NCBI GenBank assembly: GCA_963640465.1
Contig: CAVHYP010000055.1
Span: 1-15,340 of the forward strand
Length of the DNA: 15,340 bases
Source: Colivivens sp963640465
Lineage (GTDB): Bacteria > Bacteroidota > Bacteroidia > Bacteroidales > Bacteroidaceae
Reading direction: 5' to 3'
Part shown: positions 6,390 to 13,711 of the stretch, piece after piece
How positions within the stretch are numbered: position 1 is the first letter of the stretch
Layout: each line of letters starts with the position of its first letter
The notes under the pieces: model-generated
What the model was told of the DNA's origin: nothing
Database searches by the model: none
The model's input: only the letters and a program-made list of their open reading frames with translations
Position numbers and translations under genes: made by a program

Positions 6390-6429
6390 TTTTCCCAGTC
6401 AGGAAAATAATTTTTCCCAGTTAGGAAAA
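6390..6429. promoter_or_regulatory. Tandem pair of TTTTCC-N6-GGAAAA operator-like sites
   Basis: TTTTCCCAGTCAGGAAAA (6390-6407) and TTTTCCCAGTTAGGAAAA (6412-6429) are near-identical inverted repeats with a 22-bp period, about two helical turns. They end 7 bp before the -33 element of the promoter at 6436-6466. This position suits an activator or repressor binding as two dimers on one face of the DNA. Confidence 0.6.
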
Positions 6430-6435
6430 TAAAAT

Positions 6436-6466
6436 TTTGTGCTTAGGCAATTTTTCCGTAATTTTG
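6436..6466 (+). promoter_or_regulatory. Canonical Bacteroidetes promoter of the envelope operon
   Basis: TTTG (6436-6439), then exactly 19 bp, then TAATTTTG (6459-6466). It lies 45 bp upstream of the ATG at 6512, with an A-rich leader between. Confidence 0.75.
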
Positions 6467-6511
6467 CGGTCACATAATTAAGAAAGCAAACTACACACAA
6501 AAAGAAACAAC

Positions 6512-7156
6512 ATGAATAGACTTGTAATTGCACTGATGATTGCGCTGCTCCCGGCATGTACTTATGCACAAAACAAAGGGATGTTCGCAAAGAATCCTAA
6601 TACGAAGAATGTAGTGGACGACACTCCCTACCTGCAAGGAGCCGTGCCCGAAGTCAACGGGAAAGTGGTATTCTCGCAGACAATCGCCGCTCCCGGAAAG
6701 AGCAAGGCTGAACTCTACACCCTCGTAGGATCGTGGGCATCAGCACGCTTCCTGCAGAATGTGGAGAACGGCAAATGGATCGACAAAGACTATTTCCACA
6801 ATCTGGAGATGTCGGGAGTGAAGACCAACGACGAAAGTACCGGCAAACTCCTCGTCCAGGGCAACGAAGAACTCGTCTTCAGAAACAGTTTCCTTGCAAA
6901 GGACTATACTGAAATCACCTACCAGCTCTACATCGACATCAAGGACGGGTCAGTGAGCGTATCAATGCAGAACATCTCCTACGTCTACACCTTCTCCTCA
7001 GAGAAAGAGCGCGTCGAAGCCGAGTCGCTCATCACCGACTCTGAGTCATTCAACAAGAAAGGCAATTTCTACAAGGTCAACCGCAAGTTCCGCGTGAAAA
7101 CCATCAACTTGAAGGACGAACTATTCTCAGAAATCGCCACAACCATTCAACAGTAA
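6512..7156 (+). CDS. Secreted DUF4468 domain protein
   Basis: The 214-residue protein has a signal peptide (hydrophobic LVIALMIALLPACTYA, cleavage near YA|QN). The LPAC sequence resembles a lipobox, but Pro at that place makes ordinary signal peptidase I cleavage more likely. The mature part fits the Bacteroidetes DUF4468 family. It has the block YLQGAVPEVNGKVVFSQTI followed by APGKSKAELYTLVGSWASARF (about 40-82), and a later beta-rich part (YTEITYQLYIDIKDGSVSVSM, 132-152) ending in a short helical tail. The family has no established role. The gene opens a tight cluster: the next start is 3 bp after its stop, and the porin gene follows that one directly. A periplasmic accessory role to the porin is a reasonable inference. 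Confidence 0.87.
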   Translation: MNRLVIALMIALLPACTYAQNKGMFAKNPNTKNVVDDTPYLQGAVPEVNGKVVFSQTIAAPGKSKAELYTLVGSWASARFLQNVENGKWIDKDYFHNLEMSGVKTNDESTGKLLVQGNEELVFRNSFLAKDYTEITYQLYIDIKDGSVSVSMQNISYVYTFSSEKERVEAESLITDSESFNKKGNFYKVNRKFRVKTINLKDELFSEIATTIQQ

Positions 7157-7159
7157 CAA

Positions 7160-7423
7160 ATGAAATCAGACGAGATTGACAAAATCATAGCGGAAGCCCT
7201 CGAGAACGACAAGAAGAAAAAGCACAAAGGCAAGAAACTCGGGCGACAGTCCGACGGCATACTCACCGCACGCAAAATCCTCAACGCAGTGTTTATGCTC
7301 GGTTTCCTTGCCGCAGTAGTCATCTATTTCGTTTTCCCCGAACAGAAAGCACTTTTCTTCTCGGTGGGATTCGGTGCGCTCCTGCTGAAAGTCATTGAGT
7401 TCTATCTCCGATTCATGTTCTAA
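7160..7423 (+). CDS. Small membrane protein with basic N-terminal segment
   Basis: The 87-residue protein has a charged N-terminal third with a lysine cluster (DKKKKHKGKK, about 17-26). Two predicted membrane helices follow, at about residues 41-60 (NAVFMLGFLAAVVIYFVF) and 66-84 (FFSVGFGALLLKVIEFYL). By the positive-inside rule both ends would be cytoplasmic, with a very short periplasmic turn at PEQK. I do not recognise the family. It is very probably real: it starts 3 bp after the DUF4468 stop, and its own stop TAA is followed at once by the porin ATG. Such coupling suggests it helps assembly or function of the porin or the DUF4468 protein, but no motif shows how. Confidence 0.82.
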   Translation: MKSDEIDKIIAEALENDKKKKHKGKKLGRQSDGILTARKILNAVFMLGFLAAVVIYFVFPEQKALFFSVGFGALLLKVIEFYLRFMF

Positions 7424-9466
7424 ATGAGACAAAAGCTAATTCTACTCCTGCTTCTGTTGCCGGTCATGGCATCCGCACAACGTGTCATCGGAGACCTTGA
7501 GAGCAACACCGACAAAAGCATGATTCCGGAAGACTCCGTCGACGACAAAAAGAAAGAAAACAAGATTGTGCCAGTCGACGTGCGCGCATGGACCATCGAC
7601 GAGGTCTATGGCAACCGAACCATTGCCACAATCGACACCATGCAACACCTTTTCCAAAACACCAACCTTGCAGAAGGCATCCGAGGACACTACAACCATC
7701 TGGGCAACCTCGGCTCACCACGTCTCAACCGTATCTTCATGGAACGCAACGACAACGACGAATTCATATTCCTCCGTCCGTTCGACCAGTTCTACGTGCC
7801 AGCCGACAAATTCCTCTTCTACAACACCCGGTCACCCTACCTCAATGCCACCTACAACTGCGTAGGATCAAAAGAGACAGGCGACGACCACGTGAAAGTG
7901 ATCTACACACAGAATGCAGGAAAACGCATCAACTTCGGAGGACTCTACGACTACATGTATGGACAAGGCTACTATGCCAACCAGTCCACCTCCTACATGG
8001 GAGCATCGGGATGGGCTTCATACCTGGGCGACAAGTACGAATTCAAGTTCTACTACACCCACAACTTCATGAAAATGGCAGAAAACGGAGGCATCACCGA
8101 CGAGAGCTACATCACCGACAAAGAATCAATGTCGTCAAACGTGAAGTCAAACGACATCCCGACCTACCTGTCGAACACATGGTCAAGACAAGAGCACGAC
8201 ATCATCCACTTCAACCAGCGCTACAACATCGGATTTTACCGCGAAACTGGAGACTCCACCAACATCCAGGAAGAATTCGTGCCAGTCACCAGCCTCTTCC
8301 ACACAGTCAAACTGCGCTATATGCGCCGCAACTACCGTGCCTACACCACTCCCGACAACTACCACACCTACACATATCTTGACGGCGACACCACCAACGA
8401 CCGCACAAAAGACTTCGCGGTGAAAAACATCGTGGGAATATCCCTCCGCGAAGGATTCAACAAATATGCAGCGGCAGGCATCAACGCCTACGTGGAATTC
8501 GAGCACCAAAGCTTCGAAATGCCCGACACCTTCGTCACCACACTCACACAGTCCGTACGCTACTTCAATAAGAATAAGGTGAAGGAAAACAACATATCCA
8601 TCGGCGGACAACTGCTGAGAACCCAAGGCAAGCAACTCCATTTCAACATCGACGCCCATCTCACACTGGCAGGAGAACGCTCAGGCGACTTCTACGTCGA
8701 CGGACGCGGAGAACTCAATGTACCAGTACTCGGCGACACAGTCCAGTTCGTGGTAAACGCCTTCGTACGCAACCAGTTGCCTTCATACTACATCCGCCAT
8801 TTCCATTCCACACACGCATGGTGGGACCATGATTTCGACAAGGAAAACCGCACACATATTCAAGGCCAACTGACCATTCCGCACACCAAGACCACCATCA
8901 CCGTAGGAGCCGAGAACATAAAGAACTACACATATTTTGCCAACACCGGACTGGCATACACCGACGGCTCCACAACCAGCTATTCAAACAACGTCACCCC
9001 GATGCAACACTCCGGAAGCATCCAAGTGCTGAGTGCCAATCTGAGTCAGCAAATCAAGTTGGGCATCCTTCACATCGAACTCGACGCCACCTATCAAAAG
9101 ACCGGCAACAAAGAAATACTGCCACTCCCTACCCTCTCGTTCTTTGCCAACGCATACATCAAGTTCCGCATTGCCAAAGTCCTCGCATGCGAACTGGGAG
9201 GCGATATGAAGTACTTCACCGAATACTATGCGCCCGACTACTCGCCTGTAGTCAGCCAGTTCATGATACAAAACCAGCAAAACCTCGTGAAGATAGGCAA
9301 CTATCCGCTGATCAGCGCCTATGCGAACTTCGACCTGAAGCGCACACGATTCTACGTACAGTACTACCATGCCAACCAAGGCGAAGGACGCTACTTCTGG
9401 GCACCCGGCTACCCCATCAATCCGTCATGCATACGGTTCGGACTGAGCTGGAACTTCTATGACTAA
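7424..9466 (+). CDS. Putative outer-membrane porin (Porin_10-type beta barrel)
   Basis: The 680-residue protein has a signal peptide (LILLLLLLPVMASA|QR). A short acidic/lysine linker follows, then a region typical of Bacteroidetes putative porins (AWTIDEVYGNRTIATIDTM, HYNHLGNLGSPRLNRIFMER). The rest is made of alternating aromatic and polar beta strands, many ending in Tyr or Phe, and it closes with IRFGLSWNFYD, an outer-membrane barrel end. It should form a channel in the outer membrane; the substrate is unknown. The ATG follows the preceding stop without a gap, so it is translationally coupled. Codons ending in C dominate strongly, as often in highly expressed genes. This bias also opens long meaningless frames in other phases inside the gene. 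Confidence 0.88.
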   Translation: MRQKLILLLLLLPVMASAQRVIGDLESNTDKSMIPEDSVDDKKKENKIVPVDVRAWTIDEVYGNRTIATIDTMQHLFQNTNLAEGIRGHYNHLGNLGSPRLNRIFMERNDNDEFIFLRPFDQFYVPADKFLFYNTRSPYLNATYNCVGSKETGDDHVKVIYTQNAGKRINFGGLYDYMYGQGYYANQSTSYMGASGWASYLGDKYEFKFYYTHNFMKMAENGGITDESYITDKESMSSNVKSNDIPTYLSNTWSRQEHDIIHFNQRYNIGFYRETGDSTNIQEEFVPVTSLFHTVKLRYMRRNYRAYTTPDNYHTYTYLDGDTTNDRTKDFAVKNIVGISLREGFNKYAAAGINAYVEFEHQSFEMPDTFVTTLTQSVRYFNKNKVKENNISIGGQLLRTQGKQLHFNIDAHLTLAGERSGDFYVDGRGELNVPVLGDTVQFVVNAFVRNQLPSYYIRHFHSTHAWWDHDFDKENRTHIQGQLTIPHTKTTITVGAENIKNYTYFANTGLAYTDGSTTSYSNNVTPMQHSGSIQVLSANLSQQIKLGILHIELDATYQKTGNKEILPLPTLSFFANAYIKFRIAKVLACELGGDMKYFTEYYAPDYSPVVSQFMIQNQQNLVKIGNYPLISAYANFDLKRTRFYVQYYHANQGEGRYFWAPGYPINPSCIRFGLSWNFYD

Positions 9467-9543
9467 TGCAATAGATATCGCTAAACGAAACCAGCGACAA
9501 GCAAATAAATACGAGCAGAACAAACAAACTAAACACAAAAAAA

Positions 9544-10704
9544 ATGAGAACCATCAATCTCATCATAGCATTCATCGTGTCACTCACCATAAGTGCACAG
9601 CGTGCAGTCAGAGTGGCATACGTAAGCAGCACACCAATTGAAGCAGACAATCATCACTCAATGCAAGCATCAGTCAAATCCCAACTGCAGACCGTGCTTG
9701 GCACTGGATTCGACGTGCGCACCTTCTGCTGCATATCAAGTTCCGCACAAGACAAGTCAAATGCCAGCGGATACGCAGCAGCAAAAGCTTACCAGCCCGA
9801 CATCGTCATCCTACAGTCCTGCCCAGGCAACATCGAAAATCAAGGTACACCCGACACCGAGAGCTACAGAAAACAACTGGAGAAAACAGCAAAGAGCTTC
9901 GCCAAGTCTAGCTCACACCCTCGCCTCCTGCTCGCCTATCCATGCAACAGCAACAAAGCGACAGAGACAGACGCAAATACAGCCATCAATGAAGTTGCAG
10001 CCAAAAACCATTGGGGAACAATCAACCTCAATGCCGACAATAAAGAGATAATCCAGTCACTGCTAGCCGACTCCAACCGTACACAAGTGACACTCACTAC
10101 CGACTTTGGGGACATCGTAGTGGAGCTCTTCAACGAGACACCCCTCCATCGTGACAACTTCATCCGCCAAGTGAAGGACAAGTCCTTCGACGGCGTGCTC
10201 TGGCACCGAGTAATCAACCGTTTCATCATCCAGACAGGCGACCGCCTAAGCAAACATGCCAAACCAGGTGAAATGCTTGGCGATGGCGACGAGACACCCA
10301 ACGACTGGGTCCCCGCAGAATTCCGTGTCCCACTCTTCTACCACCAGCGCGGAATGCTCAATGCAGCACGCGAAGGCGATGAAACCAATCCCGAGAAGAA
10401 AAGCTCGTCCACACAATTCACCATCGTAACTGGACAGACCTTCAACGATACAGCACTCGACCGCACCCAACTGCGCATCGATGAATGGACCAACAACACC
10501 TTCAAGCTGACACCCGAGATGCGTGAGACCTACAAAACCATCGGTGGTGCCCCACATCTCGACGGAAGCTACACCGTGTTCGGACGCGTAGTAAGCGGAA
10601 TGGAAGTAGTGGAAAAGATAGAAAAACTGCCCACTGACCAAAATGACCGTCCAATCCACGACTGCCATATCATCAAGGCAAAAATCACAAAGAAAATGAA
10701 GTAA
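9544..10704 (+). CDS. Secreted cyclophilin-type peptidyl-prolyl isomerase with N-terminal degenerate SGNH-like domain
   Basis: The 386-residue protein has a signal peptide (cleavage near ISA|QR, residue 19), so it is periplasmic or surface-exposed. Residues about 180-380 are a cyclophilin that catalyses prolyl cis-trans isomerisation during protein folding. It has WHRVINRFIIQTGD with catalytic Arg222, Phe227 and Gln230, RGMLNAAREGDETNP at 269-283, STQFTIVTG at 289-297 and LDGSYTVFGRVVSGMEVVEKI at 339-359, with a Bacteroidetes-style insertion between blocks. Residues about 22-165 follow the order of an SGNH/GDSL hydrolase fold (strand RVAYVSS, PDIVILQ, PRLLLAYP, terminal GTINL). However, the GDS serine, the GxND block and the final DxxH are not recognisable, so hydrolase activity is unlikely. 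The gene lies 77 bp after the porin gene without a visible promoter or terminator, and may serve folding of envelope proteins. Confidence 0.88.
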   Translation: MRTINLIIAFIVSLTISAQRAVRVAYVSSTPIEADNHHSMQASVKSQLQTVLGTGFDVRTFCCISSSAQDKSNASGYAAAKAYQPDIVILQSCPGNIENQGTPDTESYRKQLEKTAKSFAKSSSHPRLLLAYPCNSNKATETDANTAINEVAAKNHWGTINLNADNKEIIQSLLADSNRTQVTLTTDFGDIVVELFNETPLHRDNFIRQVKDKSFDGVLWHRVINRFIIQTGDRLSKHAKPGEMLGDGDETPNDWVPAEFRVPLFYHQRGMLNAAREGDETNPEKKSSSTQFTIVTGQTFNDTALDRTQLRIDEWTNNTFKLTPEMRETYKTIGGAPHLDGSYTVFGRVVSGMEVVEKIEKLPTDQNDRPIHDCHIIKAKITKKMK

Positions 10705-10941
10705 GACAAAAGCCAATAGATCAAAGAACGGACTTCATCAAAATGGCACACCTTATTGTATTATAGTATCTGGATGGTCGGTTTATTAAGGTTTGCTCAC
10801 CACTGCATGGTATTTTCCCTGTTTTTTTTCGTTTCCCTTTATTCGTTCGATTTGTTCGATTAGTGGTTCAAAAGAAAATCCGCTATCATCTGTGCTATCT
10901 GTGGGAGCCCTCATTTAGTCGAACGGACTTGTACTCCGACA

Positions 10942-10965
10942 TGTCAAATGTCAAAATTTCTGACA
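10942..10965. repeat. TGTCA/TGACA repeat cluster upstream of the UpxY-like promoter
   Basis: TGTCA occurs at 10942-10946 and 10949-10953, with the inverted TGACA at 10961-10965 (spacer AAATTTC). It lies about 60 bp before the -7 element and could be a regulator site. Confidence 0.3.
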
Positions 10966-11025
10966 AATTCGGCCATCGAAATGAAAAATCTTGCTTTTTT
11001 CTCTTTTGTTTCCATATATTAGTTG

Positions 11026-11033
11026 TACATTTG
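11026..11033 (+). promoter_or_regulatory. -7 promoter element of the UpxY-like gene
   Basis: TACATTTG fits TAnnTTTG. A TTTTG stretch at 11004-11008 may serve as the -33 element, although the spacing of 17 bp is shorter than usual. The predicted transcript starts near 11040, leaving a leader of about 95 bases. Confidence 0.5.
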
Positions 11034-11055
11034 CACATGAAACAAATTTGATATT

Positions 11056-11124
11056 ATGGGGGAAATTGTTGAACAATCGGTACAATCATCCCATTTGATG
11101 AAGACCGGCAATGACATAAAATAG
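11056..11124 (+). CDS. Possible 22-residue leader peptide before the UpxY-like gene
   Basis: This frame runs from ATG at 11056 to TAG at 11124. It begins about 20 bases after the predicted transcript start and ends 10 bases before the UpxY-like ATG. The peptide begins MGEIVEQSVQ and has no known motif. The placement suits an upstream regulatory frame, but a frame this short can occur by chance. Confidence 0.25.
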   Translation: MGEIVEQSVQSSHLMKTGNDIK

Positions 11125-11134
11125 TTAGGGGAAA

Positions 11135-11833
11135 ATGACAATGGATAGTTCGCTTACTCTTTCTATAGCCGACGAGGGCGCACGCTATGGCGACAAGCGT
11201 CTTCCAAAGGGCATCCGCGTTACTGAAGCTGACCGTACGTCGGCTCCAGATATAGAAGAAATATCAAAGCCCTGGGGTTATCTTCTGATTCACAACAAGA
11301 AGGTAGATGCATTCAAAGCGCAGATGGAAGACTACAACACCAATAACCCATTGTCCGCCCACGAATGCTTCATACATTACACCGTCAAGCGCCAACCGAA
11401 GAAGGACGGCAAAGGCGTTGTGGAGAAGCAAGTTCCCACAGTCAGCGGACTTGTTTTCCTTCAAGGCGAGACCAAAGAGTTACAACTGTTTCTGCGAGAC
11501 AATCACCCACAATATCATTTGATTAACGACTGCAGTACCGGTCGTCCAGCCACCATTCCCGACAAGGTGATGCGCCCCTTCATGGAGGTTGTCAGCACCC
11601 ACCCCGAGAACGTTACCTTCTTGCGTGAACCATTCGAGAAATTTGCCAAGGATCACGTCAAGCTCCGCATCCTGACAGGCTTGTTTACAGGCTTGGAAGG
11701 CTATGTAGTACGTGTTGACCGCGACCGACAACTAGTCATGGAGTTCGGCGGTTACACCGTCGCCATCCGAGGTGTCCACAATGAAGACTTCGCCATTGCG
11801 GAAGAACCAACTCAATCAGCAAAGAGGAATTAA
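11135..11833 (+). CDS. UpxY-type NusG-like transcription antiterminator
   Basis: The 232-residue protein has an unusual N-terminal extension of about 45 residues. A NusG N-terminal (NGN) domain follows at about 46-163 (KPWGYLLIHNKKVDAF, VSGLVFLQG, TFLRE), then a KOW domain at about 174-217 (VKLRILTGLFTGLEGYVVRV, GGYTVAIRGVHNEDF). Specialised NusG paralogues of this kind bind RNA polymerase and let it read through long operons. In Bacteroides the UpxY proteins head capsular polysaccharide operons. Here no glycan operon follows: a noncoding spacer, an ATPase gene with its own promoter and decayed DNA come next. The protein is intact, so it may still act on this or another locus. ATG at 11135 is taken as start, and ATG at 11141 is equally possible. 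Confidence 0.85.
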   Translation: MTMDSSLTLSIADEGARYGDKRLPKGIRVTEADRTSAPDIEEISKPWGYLLIHNKKVDAFKAQMEDYNTNNPLSAHECFIHYTVKRQPKKDGKGVVEKQVPTVSGLVFLQGETKELQLFLRDNHPQYHLINDCSTGRPATIPDKVMRPFMEVVSTHPENVTFLREPFEKFAKDHVKLRILTGLFTGLEGYVVRVDRDRQLVMEFGGYTVAIRGVHNEDFAIAEEPTQSAKRN

Positions 11834-12121
11834 AGGTACCCGCAGAACTCTTTGATTGAGGTACGAAAAAACAGTAAAAACACCGCCTTCGGCTCAATAA
11901 CAACTCCGTCCTGTCGAAAAATTGACAACCACAGCGTGGTAACGCAACACGTAAAATACGCTCCACGTTTACGCCGCATAGCATTGCTTTTAATATTTTT
12001 TCAGAATACTTCACCCTGCATAGCCATCTGTGCAAATCAGTTTATCCTCTGTCTATTTTCCGCGGATAAGGAACAGACTCGCAAGGGCATTTGTCGCCAC
12101 ACTCAATGCATCATATCGTTA

Positions 12122-12146
12122 TTTTATTCGGTGCGGGCGAATAAAA
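12122..12146. promoter_or_regulatory. Inverted repeat TTTTATTCG/CGAATAAAA upstream of the ATPase promoter
   Basis: Perfect 9-bp arms (12122-12130 and 12138-12146) flank GTGCGGG. A third CGAATAAA lies at 12171-12178 inside the promoter spacer, 33 bp after the second arm, so the site may be an operator. Confidence 0.5.
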
Positions 12147-12160
12147 AACAACGATTTTGT

Positions 12161-12191
12161 TTTGTGGTATCGAATAAATGCGCTATCTTTG
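12161..12191 (+). promoter_or_regulatory. Canonical Bacteroidetes promoter of the ATPase gene
   Basis: TTTG (12161-12164), then exactly 19 bp, then TATCTTTG (12184-12191). The ATG follows 17 bp later, so the transcript leader would be only about 10 bases. Confidence 0.8.
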
Positions 12192-12208
12192 CAGCAAAAT
12201 AGTGAGCT

Positions 12209-13462
12209 ATGGGTATAGAACTGCTTAGAACGATAATAGCTGAAAACCAGGAATATATCGCTGATATACCATTGGTTGAACGTCCTCTTGCGCTGGAGGA
12301 ACATGGCAATTACGTGTTTGTCGGCGTCAGACAGGCTGGGAAATCGTATATGCTATACCAGCGTATGCAACAGATCATAAAGGCAGGAACGAAAGTAGAG
12401 GATATCGTATATGTCAACTTCGATGATGAACGTCTGATGGGAATGACGGCAATGGACTTCGACCTTATCCTTCAGGCTTATCACAGCATGTATGACGGTT
12501 CGCCCGTGCTCTTCTTCGACGAAATACAGAATGTTGACGGATGGGCTAATTTTGCCCGTCGGCTTGCCAACATGAAATACCAGGTATATATCACTGGCAG
12601 CAATGCCAAGATGCTCAGTCGTGACATAGAAACGGTGCTCGGCGGCAGGTATCTCGACGTGAAAGTGTTTCCTTACAGTTTTGAGGAATACCTCATGGCC
12701 AATGGCGTTATCCTTTCAAAGGGATGGCAGTATGGGAGGAAAGCCAATGAGCTGCAGCGCCATTTCCGCACCTACTTCGAATGGGGAGGCTTCCCTGAAT
12801 TGACGAAATTCCGTGAGAAGCGCATCTGGGTGAACAGTCTCTACAACCGCATATTTTTCAACGACTTGATGGTACGCCATCGGATCAAGAACGAGGATGC
12901 CTTGCGGCTTTGCGTCCGGCGGTTGGCAGAGAACGTCATGCAGCCATGTTCTCTAAACCGGCTGTGCAACCTGGTGAAATCCACGGGAACGTCCTGCAGC
13001 ACATCTGCCGTAATGGAGTATGTGCGCTATCTGCAGGAGTCATGCCTCATTGTCTCACTGGACAACTATGCCTCCAAGTTTGTAGAGAAGGAGACGAAAA
13101 AGAAGCATTATTTCGTAGACAATGGTCTGCTCCATTTGTTTGTAAACAACCCCGACACGCTGTTGCTTGAAAACCTCTGTGCCATAATGCTGTACAAGAA
13201 ATATGGCAACGGACTGTATTACTACAATAAAGGCATCGAGGTGGATTTCTTTATTCCTGACGAGGGATTGGGCATTCAGGCAAGTTATCGGATGAGCGAT
13301 GAGGCCACTCTCGACAGGGAGATGAAAGCCCTCGCAGCCCTCAATGAATTCAAGCCCCTTCGCAAAGCGGTCATCATCACATACGAGGATGAAGGGAAAA
13401 CAGACTACAATGGATTGGAGATAGAATTAATCCCCGTCTGGAAATGGGTGTTGTCAGTATAA
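12209..13462 (+). CDS. AAA_14/DUF4143-type ATPase
   Basis: The 417-residue protein has an N-terminal P-loop ATPase with Walker A GVRQAGKS (39-46), Walker B VLFFDEIQN (100-108; Asp104, Glu105) and ITGSN (128-132), a sensor-like stretch. GGRYLDVKVFPYSFEEYL at 145-162 is typical of AAA_14 proteins. The DUF4143 region follows at about 205-370 with FFNDLMVRHRI, a winged-helix-like middle and YFVDNGLLHLF. The C-terminus (GIEVDFFIP, IQASY, KAVIITYE) resembles a PD-(D/E)XK nuclease-like fold. Members are abundant and patchily distributed in Bacteroidetes, and their function is not established. The gene has its own strong promoter, a very short leader and an operator-like repeat. It sits between an orphan UpxY gene and decayed DNA, which suggests horizontal arrival. 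Confidence 0.9.
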   Translation: MGIELLRTIIAENQEYIADIPLVERPLALEEHGNYVFVGVRQAGKSYMLYQRMQQIIKAGTKVEDIVYVNFDDERLMGMTAMDFDLILQAYHSMYDGSPVLFFDEIQNVDGWANFARRLANMKYQVYITGSNAKMLSRDIETVLGGRYLDVKVFPYSFEEYLMANGVILSKGWQYGRKANELQRHFRTYFEWGGFPELTKFREKRIWVNSLYNRIFFNDLMVRHRIKNEDALRLCVRRLAENVMQPCSLNRLCNLVKSTGTSCSTSAVMEYVRYLQESCLIVSLDNYASKFVEKETKKKHYFVDNGLLHLFVNNPDTLLLENLCAIMLYKKYGNGLYYYNKGIEVDFFIPDEGLGIQASYRMSDEATLDREMKALAALNEFKPLRKAVIITYEDEGKTDYNGLEIELIPVWKWVLSV

Positions 13463-13558
13463 GGGGTACATGGAGTAGGAAACAAAGGACCTGCCCTTCT
13501 GACCCTCTCTCTGACCCTCAGCCGCCGACTTTCATTTCACGGAAATGCTCCTACTAGG

Positions 13559-13592
13559 CGAAGCTGTTTATCGCCGAAGGCCGGTTTATCGC
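13559..13592. repeat. Imperfect tandem repeat downstream of the ATPase gene
   Basis: CGAAGCTGTTTATCGC (13559-13574) is followed directly by CGAAGGCCGGTTTATCGC (13575-13592). A GGCGGT-GCA-ACCGCC hairpin follows at 13608-13622. Confidence 0.6.
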
Positions 13593-13711
13593 TCGATGTG
13601 GTTCTCTGGCGGTGCAACCGCCTGCAATATGGTTATGACAGTGCATTGAGAGTTTGCTCACATAAGCAATGGCATAAGCATATTGCAAAGAGCACGTCAG
13701 TACGGAAAGAA

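Larger units (their letters stand above)
6100..6511. other. Divergent intergenic region (412 bp)
   Basis: This spacer separates the minus-strand DUF4494 operon from the plus-strand envelope operon. It holds the -7 element at 6154-6161 for the left operon. For the right operon it holds a pair of inverted repeats (6390-6429) and a full promoter (6436-6466). I see no gene or RNA in the middle part (about 6190-6380). Confidence 0.7.
10705..11134. other. Intergenic region (430 bp) before the UpxY-like gene
   Basis: No gene of normal size is visible. The region holds a T8 tract at about 10821-10828 without a convincing hairpin. It also has short repeats of the type TTCGATT and CTGTGCTATCTGTGGG (about 10849-10904), like common Bacteroidetes intergenic repeats. 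GAACGGACTT occurs twice (10727 and 10920). A TGTCA cluster (10942-10965), a promoter element (11026-11033) and a 22-codon leader frame (11056-11124) follow. Confidence 0.6.
11834..12208. other. Intergenic region (375 bp) with overlapping open frames on both strands
   Basis: Open frames of 116 codons (plus, 11852-12202) and 99 codons (minus, 11736-12035) overlap here. Neither has recognisable domains or a promoter, and the minus frame runs into the UpxY-like gene. I regard the stretch as noncoding, possibly an interspersed repeat. It contains a small ACCAC/GTGGT hairpin (11928-11940) and the control region of the ATPase gene (12122-12191). Confidence 0.5.

Noticed and set aside
7588..8382. 264-codon plus-strand frame inside the porin gene
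   Set aside because: It is a shifted frame opened by the C-rich third codon positions of the porin gene; its His/Pro/Arg-rich composition is typical of such shadows.
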